Shown here: positions 33,889 through 45,269 of the stretch, one piece after another | Position numbering within the stretch: the first letter of the stretch is position 1 | Layout of the letters: every line of letters begins with the position of its first letter | From: Gnetum montanum | Lineage: Eukaryota; Streptophyta; Gnetopsida; Gnetales; Gnetaceae | Reading direction: 5' to 3' | Assembly: GCA_015680685.1 (NCBI GenBank) | Contig: MNCI01013812.1 | Span: 1,611-65,610 of the forward strand | Length of the DNA stretch: 64,000 nucleotides | Notes under the pieces: generated by a model | What the model saw: only the letters and a program-made list of their open reading frames with translations | Told to the model about the DNA's origin: nothing | Databases searched by the model: none | Position numbers and translations under genes: made by a program

Positions 33889-35080
33889 CTATCTTGGTTC
33901 TAGGAAAGCTTTGACTTGTTGGATGTTAACCAATTGCTTTTTATTTGGGTTGTTAAGTTTGTAGATCAACATGGCCCTAGAGGAAAAGGTTTGATCAATT
34001 ATATAAGCCTCCTCCCACAATGTTTGGAATTTTCCCTTTTGGGGTACATGTGTGGGGTTCCAGTAAAGAACCTTATCTCCTAGTTGAAGTTTTACTTTCC
34101 TGATTCTAAGGTCATGACGTTGCTTGCTGCATGGCTTGTTCACCTCATTCAAGGATAGGGCCACTAAGTGATTTTTGTCTAGCATGTTTAGATTAATCAA
34201 TCTTTTATTCTATGCTAGACTTAGGTCAAGGTTTAGGTCATAGCCCATTGAGAGTATACGGATCTCAGATTGAATCGGGAGCATTAAAAGTTTCCCGTAC
34301 ACTAACTCGTAGGAACAATAGCCAATAGGAAGTTTCCAAATTGAACAATAAGCCTAGACAACATTGTTAAGCTTTGTACTCCAATACTTCCTATACTTGC
34401 TTATGGTTCATGTTAGTATTTTTGTAATCTCCCGGTTGCCTACCTCTGCTTGACCGTTGGCTTGGGGCTGGTAAGGTGTTATTAATTTATGTTCTACCCC
34501 CAAGTGTTGCATTAATTTTCTAAAGGTGGCACCTATGAAGTGAGTTTCATTATCAAAAATTAGTGAATGTGGCACCCCAAACCTATTCACGATATTTTAT
34601 TGTGTAAATTTGGCAGTAGTGAATGATGTATAATCAGTAATGACTACCTCTTCTATCCATTTTATGCAGTAGTCAACTGCTACTACAATATATGCCTTCT
34701 CGTTAAGCATGGTTATGATGGGACCCATGAAGTTAATGCCCATATGTCGAAAAGTTCTAGTGGTTGAATCCACTATTGAGGACCTTCCATGCAAGTGGTC
34801 ATCTCCCCATCATGTTAACAACATTCACAAGACTTGATGAACTGGTGGACATCCCTAAAGATTGTAGGCCAATAACATCATGCCATCAGGATTTTTATGG
34901 CCATGTATCTCCCTACATAGTGGCCTCCACAATGTCCTTCATGAGCATCCTAGAGAATGTATATTTGATCTTCGTTAGGGACATACCAACAAATTAGGCC
35001 ATCAACACACACCTTGTAAAGATGTCCATTGATTTCCATGAAGTGTTTAGCCCGATGAAGAAATTGTTGCTTCTTCCTAA
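33889..35080 (-). pseudogene. Gypsy element 2 integrase
   Basis: On the minus strand the zinc region lies near 35070-34800. The core follows as TFRHMGINFMGPIITMLN, VAVDYCIKWIEEVVI, and FGVPHSLIFDNETHF with ITPYQPQANGQAEV (34590-34408). This keeps the catalytic aspartates and the glycine-rich loop. The C-terminal part reads VLYWNPTHVPQKGKFQTLWE and ends KAFLEPR at 33889. Stops separate the parts. Confidence 0.75.
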
Positions 35081-35239
35081 AATCCAAGTCTTGTGGCATC
35101 TCTTAAGTAAGAATATATGTGAGGATGCCATTATACCATGTTGTTTTTTTAGGTGCTTGTTCACTTATTACTCCTGTAAAGAGGAGTTTGTCTAGAAACT
35201 AACCAAAGAGTGGGCTCTCCTCCTCTTTGTTATTCCATC

Positions 35240-36880
35240 TTAAGTGAGAGATGTGGTTAGCAACCATATTCTTGGTTTCCTTTTGATCTACCATAGTGAG
35301 ATCAAATTCCCACAAGATCATAAGCCATCATATGACATGAGGGCTTACCATTGACTTATTCATGAGGAAGTGAATTACACTGTGGTCCATATGCACAAAT
35401 ACTTTATAATCCAACACATAGTGCCTAAAATTTTCCAGTGCATAAACCACTGTCATTAATTCTTTCTCAGTGGTCGTGTAATTTAACTATGCTTCCACAA
35501 TGCTTCTTCTCACATAGTGAATATAGTACGAACATTTCTTATCATCCATCTACATGAGCATCGCTCCCAAAGCATAGTTAGATGCATCTATCATGATATG
35601 AAATGGTTTGGACCAATTTGGTGCCCATAGGATTGGTGTTTCTACAAGTTTCTCTTTTAATTGCTGGAATGCATGTTCACATTCCTTAGTCCAGATAAAA
35701 GGTACATCTTTCTTTGTAAGCTCTACCAATGGCTTTGCAATCTTAGAGAAATTCTCAATAAATTGCCAATAGTAACCAATGTATCCAAGGAATGACTAGA
35801 CATCTTTAACAATCTCTGGTTGGTGTGTTACTTCTTGGATGACCTTTATCTTTTCTGGGTCTACCTCAATCCCTTTTTGTGAAATTCGATGCCTTAGCAC
35901 AATGCCTTCTTAGACCATGAGATGGCTCTTTTGCTAGTTGAGTTGTAGATTTGTCTCAACACATCTCTTCAATACTTGCTCAAACTGGTCTAAGGCTTAC
36001 TCAAATGTAGCTCCATAGGTGGAGAAGTTATCCATGAAGACTTCAACACCACTAACGATTTGCTGTTGAAAGATACTAAGGACTAAGCATTGAAAAGTTG
36101 TAGGGGCATTACATAGACCAAATGGTATTTTGCAGTATGTAAAATTTCCTCAATGACTCATGAATGTTGTCTTAGTCTAATCTTTAGATGCAATTTGGAT
36201 TTGGTTATACCACTAAAACCATCCAAAAAGCTATAATAACAGTGCCTGGATATGGTGTCTAATACTTGATCCCACAAAAGGCAAAGGAAAGTGATCCTTA
36301 AATGTTGACATATTTAATAGCCTAAAGTCAATGTAGACCTACCATTTTCCATCCTTCTTTAGTACTATTATGATTGGGCTAACCCACTTACTATTTGCGA
36401 TTAGATAGATGAATCCCACCTTGAGGAGTTGCTTTATCTTCTCCTTGATGCTTTTCTTTAATTTGGGGTTTAGCCACCTTTGTGGCTACCTTCTAGGCTT
36501 CATGGCCAGGTCATAGTAGATGTAATGTTGGCATATCCTTTGATTCCTGTTAACTCTGGATATGACCAAGAAAAGGCTATTGACCATTTATTTACTACTT
36601 TTAACACTTTCCTTTTTCTTCTGGAGCAAGTTTGGCATTAATGATGATCGATTTACCATTCTTTAAAAATGCATACTCCATTTCGACCGATAAAGTTTTT
36701 AGTTCTAAGGGTTTTTGCTTGAAGTAATTAGGGATTTCCAACTCTCCCAAATAGGTATCATCATCTTCATTAGAGAGTTGGGAATGAACTTGTTCAATTT
36801 TTTTCATGCCTTCAACATATGCACATGTTAGGCTCTCGGTTGGCTCCATGCATATTATGCTACTATTTGAATTAGCCATC
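35240..36880 (-). pseudogene. Gypsy element 2 RT-RNase H with linker
   Basis: The linker at 36879-36601 (CMEPTESLTCAYVEGM, ELEIPNYFKQKPLELKTL) matches 8440-8680 of element 1. RT follows to about 35790, with the DNYFSTYG-like region at 36010-36040 behind a FMDDF-type box. RNase H covers about 35760-35300 (reverse of agatgcatctatcatgatatg and aattctttctcagtggtcg). Many stops and small indels are present, so no long open frame survives. Confidence 0.7.
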
Positions 36881-36951
36881 AGCCATTGGGTGCCCTCTTG
36901 TTTTATGGCTACTACGTACAGACACCTTTGAATATTGATATCTTAAGCACA

Positions 36952-37500
36952 CTAATTGCATCCCTTAATGTATGTGCTCTTGATGGACCAAATCTTTTGC
37001 ACGTAATTGCACCCATTATCGCTATATGCGATGCATGGAATATGCTTCTTCTTAATCTTTCCTAGCTCATTTTCCTTAGATATTTCTAGAGATAGGTTCC
37101 TTATACCCATTCTCACATCAACCATGCTTAACCAAGCCCTTCCCATGATGATGGAAAAGTCACTTTTGCAATTGTTCCCCTTGATCACTAGAAAATTAGC
37201 AGGATAGGACCACCCAAAAAATATGGTCATAATGTCCTATACTAATCCTAAAGGGATAATAATCAATTTATTTGCTAATTCTAGATGGATGTTTCTCTTT
37301 TTAAGAGGTGGTAGGTTCTCGACTTTGTACATATCATGGGAGATGAGGTTAACTTAGAGCTTTGCATGGCTCTTGTTTAGCAATTTGTAGATAGATGAGT
37401 GGAATTCCTAGATCAGATCTTTTTGTAGGAAGATTCCTAGCCTTGATTTAGTTAGAAATAGCATGAGTTAGCATTATAGTGCAGATCCTAGGTGGCACTT
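36952..37500 (-). pseudogene. Gypsy element 2 aspartic protease region
   Basis: It reads FFGWSYPANFLVIKGNNCKS, then MGRAWLSMVDVRMGIRNLSL (37230-37080), downstream of the KALLD-type active-site segment at about 37375-37340. It is colinear with 7890-8250 in element 1. The reading is broken by stops. Confidence 0.65.
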
Positions 37501-37689
37501 GGTTTGAAGGGCATTTGACGGTATTTGATACAGAGGATGAGGCTAATGGAGATGTGAGAAAATTAGCCAAAGTAGGTTGTGAGGGTTGGAGAGGACTACT
37601 AGGCCAGAAGAAAGGTCATTTCTTTGATTGATTATCTAAACCACTTGGCCAAAAAACTAGTTGTGAGTGTATAACCCTTGTAGCATTTC

Positions 37690-39933
37690 ATTGTTGCAGC
37701 TACAAAGGAATCTCACCTTGCATAGAGGGAGTAGGAGGTAATTGGTTGAAGGTGGAGGTGTAGGTGTAGAGGGATATAGAGGATGATAAGGATATGGATA
37801 TGGGTTTTCCCCTTGAGTAGATGGTGAATGTATTCGGTAATACTGTGAAGGGTAATAGTGATGCTGGAATGATGCATGACTTCCACAACTTCTAGGGGAG
37901 ATAGGTTACTGAACATAGTACTCATATGGATCTGGTTGCCTATAAGGGTACTGCTGCCTTGGTGGTGGCATTCCCCATGATTATGGTTCGTACCATGATT
38001 GGTACTGTTCATAAGGTTATGGAGGAGTTCTACTTGGGTAGTAAGCTTGTTGTTATTGGTGGAACTACCTTGGACTACCTTGAGGATAAGGCAATCATCT
38101 TAGAGCTTGCCTATGTGCTAGGTGAGGATTTAATGCATACACTCTAGACTTTTGTAACTGTGACATCATAGGGCAACATCCCTTTGGATGTTCATATTAT
38201 CATATGTCACATTCAGTTTCATCATCAAAGTTAGACTCCACAACTTTCTCTACTATAGCAGCTTTGCCCTTCCCTCTTTGGTAGGCACATTCAGCTTCTT
38301 TTGGCCTTCAACAATTATGATCACTATTTTGCTCTTTGGATTCTTCAATAGCCTTCAAAGGGGTTTGAAACTTTTCATCCAAAGAGTCCCATAACTTGTC
38401 AACCTTGGCTAAAATGTCAAAAATAGATTTTTGAATGGGCAAGGCCTTTCTATTCATCACTTTGTCATGTGGTGACTCCTTGTCACAAAATCGAACCTCT
38501 CATTTTCTGATGGATGGGTCCCTATTATACTCTTTAGCACTTTTCTTTTTTTGTAGCTCACCTTCTTCTTTTACTACCTACTTAATTAATGTTTGGATCT
38601 AATGAGCTCTCATTTCAGACAACCTTACTTGGGCATACACCCCAAGGGTTCTTCTTATTTTTGCATTGAGCCCATCTATGATGTGACAAAGTTGTTCCCT
38701 CTAAGAATAACCATGGCCAGGGCATCAGTGTAAAAGTGAGTAGCATTGATCCATGATAGCATCCAAGGGTTCATGTGCTCTTGGTTTCTAGCCTTGGATT
38801 TACCTTCTCAAATTAGACACTTTGGAGTATGTTTGGTATTTTTCATTAAATAGTTCTAACATGATACTCCATTTGTGGATAGATTTTGGCTCTAAGGACT
38901 AGTACCAGCTTTCAGCTTCCTTAATGAGTGTCCTTGGGAAAGGCTTGAGTTTCTACCACTCATTCTCTATGTTTTGTAAGGCATAGGCATCTTGAAAAGC
39001 TTGTAAATATGTTTACAGGTCAAAGTTGTATCCTACTTCAAATCTTGGGATATTGTTCATGTCTAGGTGCTTAATCCAACTATCCTTCATATGCTTTATT
39101 AGGATTTTCATTGCCTCTACAATGTTGAGCATACTTCAAGTTGCTAATAGAGGTTCATCATCATTGCTGCATCGATGAAGCCGATGATGGTTTTGGCCAC
39201 CCCTTCGATTTTGGTGGCCTTCACAGTCATTATTATTTCATCGATCACCTTCATCACAGTTTTTTTGACGAAGGATTTCATGAGAATTATTAGATGAAGA
39301 GGAATGTTTATAATCAGATGAAGAGGAATGTGGATCACCACCACCATTGTGATGTCCACCACCACTCTTACGCTTATTACGATCACCATCCTTAAATCCC
39401 TTGTTATTGTGGTACTTGCCTAAGTACCTTGGCTATCACTCTTTCTTGAATCTAGTTTATGAATAGTTGATTGTAGGGTCAAGTTTACATCCTTTCCATC
39501 AGTAGCAGTGGGTGGAGAATCTTCATGTTAAGAACCTTCCAAGGGAGGATCCTCATTGTCCTCTTGATCTAGTAGGGACAAGGGTTTAGTGTAATGTTTC
39601 TCCTTTGTAGCTTCATGGAGTTTCTCTTAATGTTGATCTCATTTACATTATGTTTCAGTGGAATAGTAGTTCTAAGTGTCATATCCATCCACAATGTACT
39701 CTTCGTGAAGATCTACTATGCCCAACTTCTTAAAGGTTTTGAATAGCATCCCAGGCATAGATTGATTAGGTAGCAAGATGACATTGCCTTTCATATCATG
39801 CCATTGTATCTGTCAATCTTGATGTAGGATGAAGGTGAAATTTGGTAAAAACTCATCTAAATGAGTTTATACCACCTTGCATTCTTGTGGAACTGGTGGT
39901 TTGGTATCTTTTTGCTTGTGAGAAGAAGAATAC
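37690..39933 (-). pseudogene. Gypsy element 2 gag
   Basis: It starts at ATG 39933-39931 (MYSSSHKQKDTKPPVPQE) and is colinear with 4632 onward in element 1. A Ser-rich stretch with paired gaagaggaatg words lies near 39290-39330. The gag core falls at about 39070-38600, and the Lys/Glu-rich GKGK segment and Pro/Gln/His tail at 38300-37700. Unlike element 1 it keeps the middle of gag. Stops are frequent. Confidence 0.65.
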
Positions 39934-40069
39934 ATTTTGCAAAACAAAATGAAATTATCAATGTGCTTTTATAATTCTATGTATAGTGGGAATGATATTG
40001 ACTTTTAGGTTTGTACAATGATATAATGATATTCACTTAGACCTAATTAGTGCACATTCCACAAACAAA

Positions 40070-40089
40070 GTCCCTAGAAATGGTGCTAA
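40070..40089 (-). promoter_or_regulatory. Primer-binding site of gypsy element 2
   Basis: On the minus strand the bases directly after the 5' LTR read ttagcaccatttctagggac. This is a degraded form of the tRNA-Asp-type site seen intact at 4305-4324. Confidence 0.7.
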
Positions 40090-41035
40090 TGATGATTGGT
40101 GAGGTACCCCTATGCCCAACCATACGAATCATGAAGTGTTCACACGTGATTCAATTGAATTCTGCAAACTTTACCATTTCCAATGCACTAGCCCTTTAGG
40201 AAGTGAATTTAGCCTTAAGATCAAGCGTTGTGTTCTCAATTACACTTATGATGTTTGTTAGTATGGTTAAGTGTAATTGAGGCATTTGATTTTTATCATT
40301 TTTATGTTTTATAAGTTGGTGCTCAAATGTAGATAAAAGTAATTTGATTAACTAATCTGAATTAACTAATTTACTAGCATTTCACTAATCCTAACATAAG
40401 TATCCATTCCCACTTTCTATACACATCCTGAATCCACGTATCCACTGCTAGGTGACCAAGTGCTATGCTACTAGGCATACCAAGCAATAACGTTGCTGGG
40501 ATTACCAGGCAAATACATGTTACACTCAAAGCAGTTGTACTTATGTGTGTATTCTATCTTGCTTAATTGTCTCATTAACATAATAACTAGGAAATATTTA
40601 ATAACTAATTGAAAATATCTAATAAATAATTAAAAATAGTAAATGCATAAATAAAATAGCTAATCTATCCAAAGTGCTGTAAGGTTTATCAAAAAGCTCG
40701 TCTTTATTGTTGCACACACTATTGTGCTTAGGTACAATAATGCTTGAATAAAGATCTGTACACTCAATGACTCTTGCTACAGGCACTTAGAGGAAAAATT
40801 CTAACTTTCAAATAAAAAAAATGCAAGAGCTCCATGGCAACTACAATTTACTTATGCCATAAATGTGGCTGCAAGCATGTATTTATAGCCACAAATCAAG
40901 AAAATTGACATTGCATCGACAAGGCCTTATTAATGCATGGTAAGATGTGTTGACTAGGCCTCGTCAATGAGGCCTAGTCGATGAGGCTACAACAACGAGG
41001 CCTCGTTGACATAGCCAACTTAACACAACTCATCA
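40090..41035 (-). repeat. 5' LTR of gypsy element 2
   Basis: It starts tgatgattgg and ends acaactcatca in plus coordinates. It is colinear with 27658-28553 but 50 bp longer, mainly because of extra gcctcgtcaatgag-type repeats near 40915-41010. The right edge is fixed by the AATAA target copy. Confidence 0.9.
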
Positions 41036-41105
41036 AATAACAATGAGATGAAAGATATTTTCTTCTTTCTTTAATACATCCAAAGCATTTGTCCACTCAA
41101 CGCAA
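41036..41105 (-). pseudogene. Response-regulator exon 2, upstream part
   Basis: The frame reads TICVEWTNALDVLKKEENIF, then HLIVI. It matches the receiver-domain helix and the hydrophobic strand that leads to the phospho-accepting aspartate. The aspartate codon itself is on the other side of the gypsy insertion (27657 downward). The canonical acceptor AG next to the start of the similarity is not obvious, so the left edge is approximate. Confidence 0.6.
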
Positions 41106-41194
41106 ATTGTAATTAATAGTTAAACAAAAGTTAATGGTAAATATTTTTTAGAGAAAATTCATACTATAAGCTTCACAAAACAACAGAAATATAC

Positions 41195-41312
41195 CTTAAT
41201 AATTACAAGATTCAAACATTTCTTTTAATACTGATAAACAGAAAACATCATGATCAATAATAAGAACATGAACTCCATGTAAATGATCATGATGTTTTTG
41301 TGCTAACACCAT
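41195..41312 (-). pseudogene. Type-B response regulator, exon 1 (receiver N-terminus)
   Basis: It begins with an ATG at 41312-41310 and reads MVLAQKHHDHLHGVHVLIID, then HDVFCLSVLKEMFESCNY, before a donor (aag/gtatat). It aligns with the start of plant receiver domains, where V-L-V-V-D-D-D-P is usual; here the acidic triplet reads D-H-D. A TAA falls at the very end of the exon. The gene continues at 41105 and is split further by the two large insertions. Confidence 0.65.
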
Positions 41313-42230
41313 GGCATTCTAATATTCACAATGTCTACAATCAAGTACAACTCTTTTATATATACAATCCAAGCAACAACTTCGAAAGACCAAAATTACA
41401 GAAATAGCTTCAAATCATAAATGTTTACTACAATTAATGCACTGCATAGTATGTGTCCCACTTATTCATTATGTTATGTCAATATAGTTGAATTGTGACA
41501 TTGCAATTAATACACCCAAATCTACCACTGTCAACATTATTATTAAAATAGTAGATTCGTATCCCTTATGTAACCTAACATGCTCAAACTTTTCAAATCA
41601 AATCTTTCATTGATGGTTCTAAAACCACCTTTTCGTACACTTATTATACCTAGAATATGATGGTTATAGCAGCACACTCAATGAGAAGATAAAATCTTCT
41701 AGTTGTATGCCACAATTTCTTTGTTATGTTACATCATTGTTCTATCACATTACCATAATGCAAACCTAATGGATATTTTACCAAATAGGTTATAACCTAC
41801 CGTGAATAAAAACAAACATGTCAAACTTTAACTATCAGATCTTGTTCCTTTTTTCAATTCACAACTTAACCATATTATGCATACTTATTACACACACTCT
41901 ACTAGAAGAAGCATAGTGCAAGTAGTGTAGATCTAGAAGGCTCTTAAAAAGAAGAACTCAACATAAGAGTATACTAACTTCTAAATTCATGTTTTACAAT
42001 AGAAACTTTTACAAAATCTCCCTTATGCTTGTTTTGATTTGTTATTTTTATAGTTATTATTGAAAAACATCGTCAAAGTTTAGCATTCTTTGAAGTTCAA
42101 TGTTAAGAAAATTACTATGTCCTAACTTGTATATTACTACTTTATTTGGATAGATTTAAAAAGAAGCATAAACTGAGATCATATCTAATTAGCAAAGGTT
42201 GGTAAGAACAATATTCCCATTTGCTAATGA
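41313..42230. other. No recognised gene; upstream region of the response-regulator remnant
   Basis: AT-rich, with no coding signal I trust. It would contain the promoter of the minus-strand response regulator if that ever had one. No convincing TATA box or repeat end was identified. Confidence 0.4.
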
Positions 42231-42239
42231 ACTGTGAAA

Positions 42240-42971
42240 CTGGAGATTTAGATGAATGCATGCCACCATTTGTAATGGAAGCTCATTCTCAAAAATATGG
42301 AGCTGCTTTCAGAAACTATGTCTATGAATCCAAGTTATGTCACTAGAATGCAATATACATGGATGAGCAAATCAGAAATTGTCTATCAAGAAATTATTAC
42401 AAATTATGTTCAAATTCAGAACACAAGCAACGTGACAAATAATTGGTGGTTATGGCCATTTTACAAATTTGAAAATTCATGTTTCTATTATGAAGTCAAG
42501 ATTGATCCATTTAATATACCCAACAATGCATGGTTTGAATAGTGGAAAGATTTTGGTCATAATCCATATGTGATGATAGAAAATTCTTCCTCTTTTGTTG
42601 AAGGTTTAAATCATAGTGATTATTTCTTCTATATAGATCCTTGAGTGAAAAATGTATACACAGACAGGTTTGGTTGGACAAGCATGAGTTATTATCTATT
42701 TTCCACTATAAAAAGAAGACATGTTGCTTGCAATCCATTAGGATTTGCTTTTTATCAAATAGTGCATACAACAAACAAGTGGGATAGAAGTTACTTTTTA
42801 CAAAACAATGTGCAAGTTGATAATAGCACTTCACCTTTGACAGATGATTTGCATATCTTTAATATTCAACTTAACAGCGAACTAACATTGGAAGACCAGC
42901 AACATCCACGTCATCAGGTGTTGTTGATAAGTCCTTATGCTCGAGATTCTAATTATGATGAAGATCTATAA
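42240..42971 (+). pseudogene. Unidentified degenerate protein-coding gene
   Basis: Two open stretches in one frame (42297-42542 and 42645-42971) are separated by two stops, and an upstream part appears in another frame (MPPFVMEAHSQKYGAAF). The protein is rich in Trp, Tyr, Phe and Asn (NNWWLWPFYKFENSCFYYEV; SDYFFYIDP; FGWTSMSYYLFSTIKRRHV). It ends ARDSNYDEDL. An aataaaat polyadenylation-like signal follows at about 43004, so the 3' end looks like a real gene end. I do not recognise the family. Confidence 0.45.
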
Positions 42972-43019
42972 AAATTAGCATATATTCTGTCTTGTAATGT
43001 TAATAAAATGAGTTTCTCT

Positions 43020-43900
43020 TTCTCTTGATGATTACCTTGTATTTGTAATACTTACACTTGTTTTTAACAAGTGCCCATCTACATTATTCAAGCAATTTAT
43101 GTCATATTATTGTTGTAAAATAAAATACCAGAACAAGGTAACCTTAAAGCATTATAATTACATTAATAAAGGTGGTATAACAAGGGCATGGCATTTTTGT
43201 TAATTATAGACCCAAATCTACTACTAGCAGGATGAGTGATTTTGGAAAGAGAGAATAACATGATGTTGTTGTCGATAGTTTCAGTAATGCAAGTGTAGTG
43301 TGGCTAATAGGAAACTCTGTTAGACAAAATATTTACATCATCATTTAAAATTTTTTTCTCAAAGCATCCTTCTAGGTTAGTGGGATTCGTTATAATTTCT
43401 AGAAATTTCGAGCCTTCCCTTTTTCCCAAGTATTTCTTTGAATCCCTACCCACTTATACCTAATTGAATAAAAAAACTATGTTTGAGTTCGAAAAACTTG
43501 CATGCAGTAATTCAAAAATCCCTTCGTAAAATAGATTTGCAAATTGATAAAAATACATAGGTCTTTACATTAGCAATAATATAATGACACCAACTACTAA
43601 GAAAACAATCACTTTTCCTTATGAATATTTAAAGTACATTCACAACTACTTATAATCATTAAGTTACAACAACATAATAGCCTACCTTGCACTTGGCTTA
43701 AATGGTTCCAATCTAGTTTTCAGTAAAGATGGTGGATGCTTTTGCTGACACATAATCCAACTACATGTTTCTTCAATCAAAATATTTTCTTGAAATCCAA
43801 GCTATTCTCTCTTCATTCCTAGAAAAATTTATTAGATGCATTACTTATCAGATTAACCAAAATTTTAGGAAAAAAACAAAAATATATGCAATTTGTTAGT
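43020..43900. other. Mostly featureless; possible last exon of the LOG-side gene
   Basis: One minus-strand frame near 43790-43690 reads FQENILIEETCSWIMC, then QQKHPPSLLKTRLEP. It looks protein-like and lies where the last exon of the adjacent LOG remnant would be, but it does not match the LOG C-terminus as I know it. Nothing else stands out. Confidence 0.25.
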
Positions 43901-43925
43901 ACTATTGCCATACCAAAAGCTTACT

Positions 43926-44541
43926 AATTAACTTTTTTGGACAAGTCTTTGCAAAAAAAAAAAATATTATGATCTTGACGATGAATAAAACCAGCATTCA
44001 ATGCATGATCTAAAAATGTCAATAAAAAGTCATAATATCCTTCAACATTTAACAATCCAACCTAAAAATAAAGAAGAAACATTCTTAACTGCTTTTTAAC
44101 ATTACTCATAATAAATTATGCCTACTATTACAACATCATCAAAGATATTGGCTTGTTATGAATTCCAAGTTGTCTCTAACTAATAACCCCCATAACTCCT
44201 TCCATGGTCCCAAAACCACCTAGTAATAAGAAAATAAAATTATATCTACTACAATGGAATACATTAAATATTACAAAACATATTGGCTTGTTATGAATTC
44301 CAAGTTGTCTCTAACTAATAACCTCCATAACTCCTTCCATGGTCCCAAAACCACCTAGTAATAAGAAAATAAAATTATATCTACTACAATGGAATACATT
44401 AAATATTACAAAATGAAATACAAATATAGCTAACTACCTGATAAACCAATAAAGGCATCTGAATACTTTGTCATCGTTACTTTTCTCTCATGCATAGTGT
44501 TAACAATATGAACATTGCTGATTGTTTTACCAATGATATAT
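43926..44541 (-). pseudogene. LONELY GUY (LOG) cytokinin riboside 5'-monophosphate phosphoribohydrolase pseudogene
   Basis: Three exon-like pieces are colinear with LOG. The first, 44541-44438, reads VNTMHERKVTMTKYSDAFIG and LSG, with a donor at the usual split glycine. The second, 44354-44284 and repeated at 44219-44149, reads GGFGTMEGVM and RQLGIHNK with a stop between. The third, 44061-43926, reads VGLLNVEGYYDFLLTFLDHA and LNAGFI. The signature PGGYGTxEE is eroded to SGGFGTMEG or SGGFGTMEE-like forms. LOG releases active cytokinin bases from their ribotides. The N-terminal exons are missing and donors after the second exon are lost. Confidence 0.8.
44145..44412. repeat. 135-bp tandem duplication of a LOG exon
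   Basis: Two nearly identical units run from tattggcttgttatgaattc to ggaatacattaaatattaca. Each contains the GGFGT exon and part of its upstream intron. They differ at only a few positions (for example cccccat against cctccat), so this duplication is more recent than the gene's decay. Confidence 0.9.
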
Positions 44542-44884
44542 GTGTAGTAAAAATAACAAGAAAATAGTTAAACTATCAATATGATATTATGTACAAGTAC
44601 ACTACACTAACAAAAGATCGTTGTTACTAGAATAGGACCTCTCGGATGCAAGAAATTTTGGTACCACTTTGTTATTCAATATAAAATTTCTTACAAGGAC
44701 ATCCATGACTTTTTTCTTCTATATCCATTACAAATTTATAATGTGTAATCAAAACTTGTGTTTGTGGGCTTACCCATATTTTTATAATCAAAGTTTCTCC
44801 ACACCATTGAAGTTTTATGGAACAGCGATAAAATTAATACTTTGTACAATACAAATGAACATATTCTAAGTTGGCAAAATAAAA

Positions 44885-45124
44885 CTAATGAGTGTGGAAG
44901 GACACAATCAGCCTGTAATAAGCCTCATTTCCCTTATGCGCACAATTCCGGATAAATTTTGATAACTGTTCACGTTGTATTGAGGAGCGCATTAAATGTG
45001 CAGTGGGTATGTATTTCATAATTTCCAATGAAATTTTGTCTGGATCTGTATGTATACATTGAAATAGTCCCCTTGCCTTGGTTTGTATTATTCTTGCCTT
45101 GTTCTTGATGTCTGCATTGTGCAT
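44885..45124 (-). pseudogene. F-box-protein-like fragment
   Basis: An 79-codon minus-strand frame contains EQLSKFIRNCAHKGNEAYYR, which resembles the C-x3-G-N-x-E-A-x-Y-x2-G repeat found after the F-box in a family of plant F-box proteins. The preceding part (ARGLFQCIHTDPDKISLEIM) could be the end of the F-box region. The frame ends shortly after, without the rest of the domain. The assignment is weak. Confidence 0.3.
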
Positions 45125-45207
45125 TAAAATCTTACCTAGCTTCTCCTGCTCTGAATCTTACCATAAACTTCATTTCATTGTTGAGTGATCAGCAAGCAAT
45201 AAACTTG

Positions 45208-45263
45208 TGTGTGTTTGTTTATTCATTCGTACTCTCTTGTTTTCTGTGGTCTGTGTTATGCTG
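45208..45263. repeat. Dispersed direct repeat, copy 1
   Basis: A phrase starting gtgtttgtttattcattcgt and continuing through ttttctg.ggtctgtgt.atgc is found again at 47916-47970. The two are about 2.7 kb apart and in the same orientation. Confidence 0.7.
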
Positions 45264-45269
45264 GCCACT

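Larger units (their letters stand above)
27658..41035 (-). mobile_element. Athila-like Ty3/gypsy element 2, complete with target duplication
   Basis: Both LTRs are present in the same orientation. The five bases AATAA flank the element exactly (27653-27657 and 41036-41040). On the minus strand the order is 5' LTR, primer site, gag, protease, RT-RNase H, integrase, spacer, extra ORF, 3' LTR. Total length is 13,378 bp. All coding parts contain stops and the two LTRs differ in length (946 and 896 bp), so the insertion is old. It interrupts exon 2 of the response-regulator gene. Confidence 0.9.
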
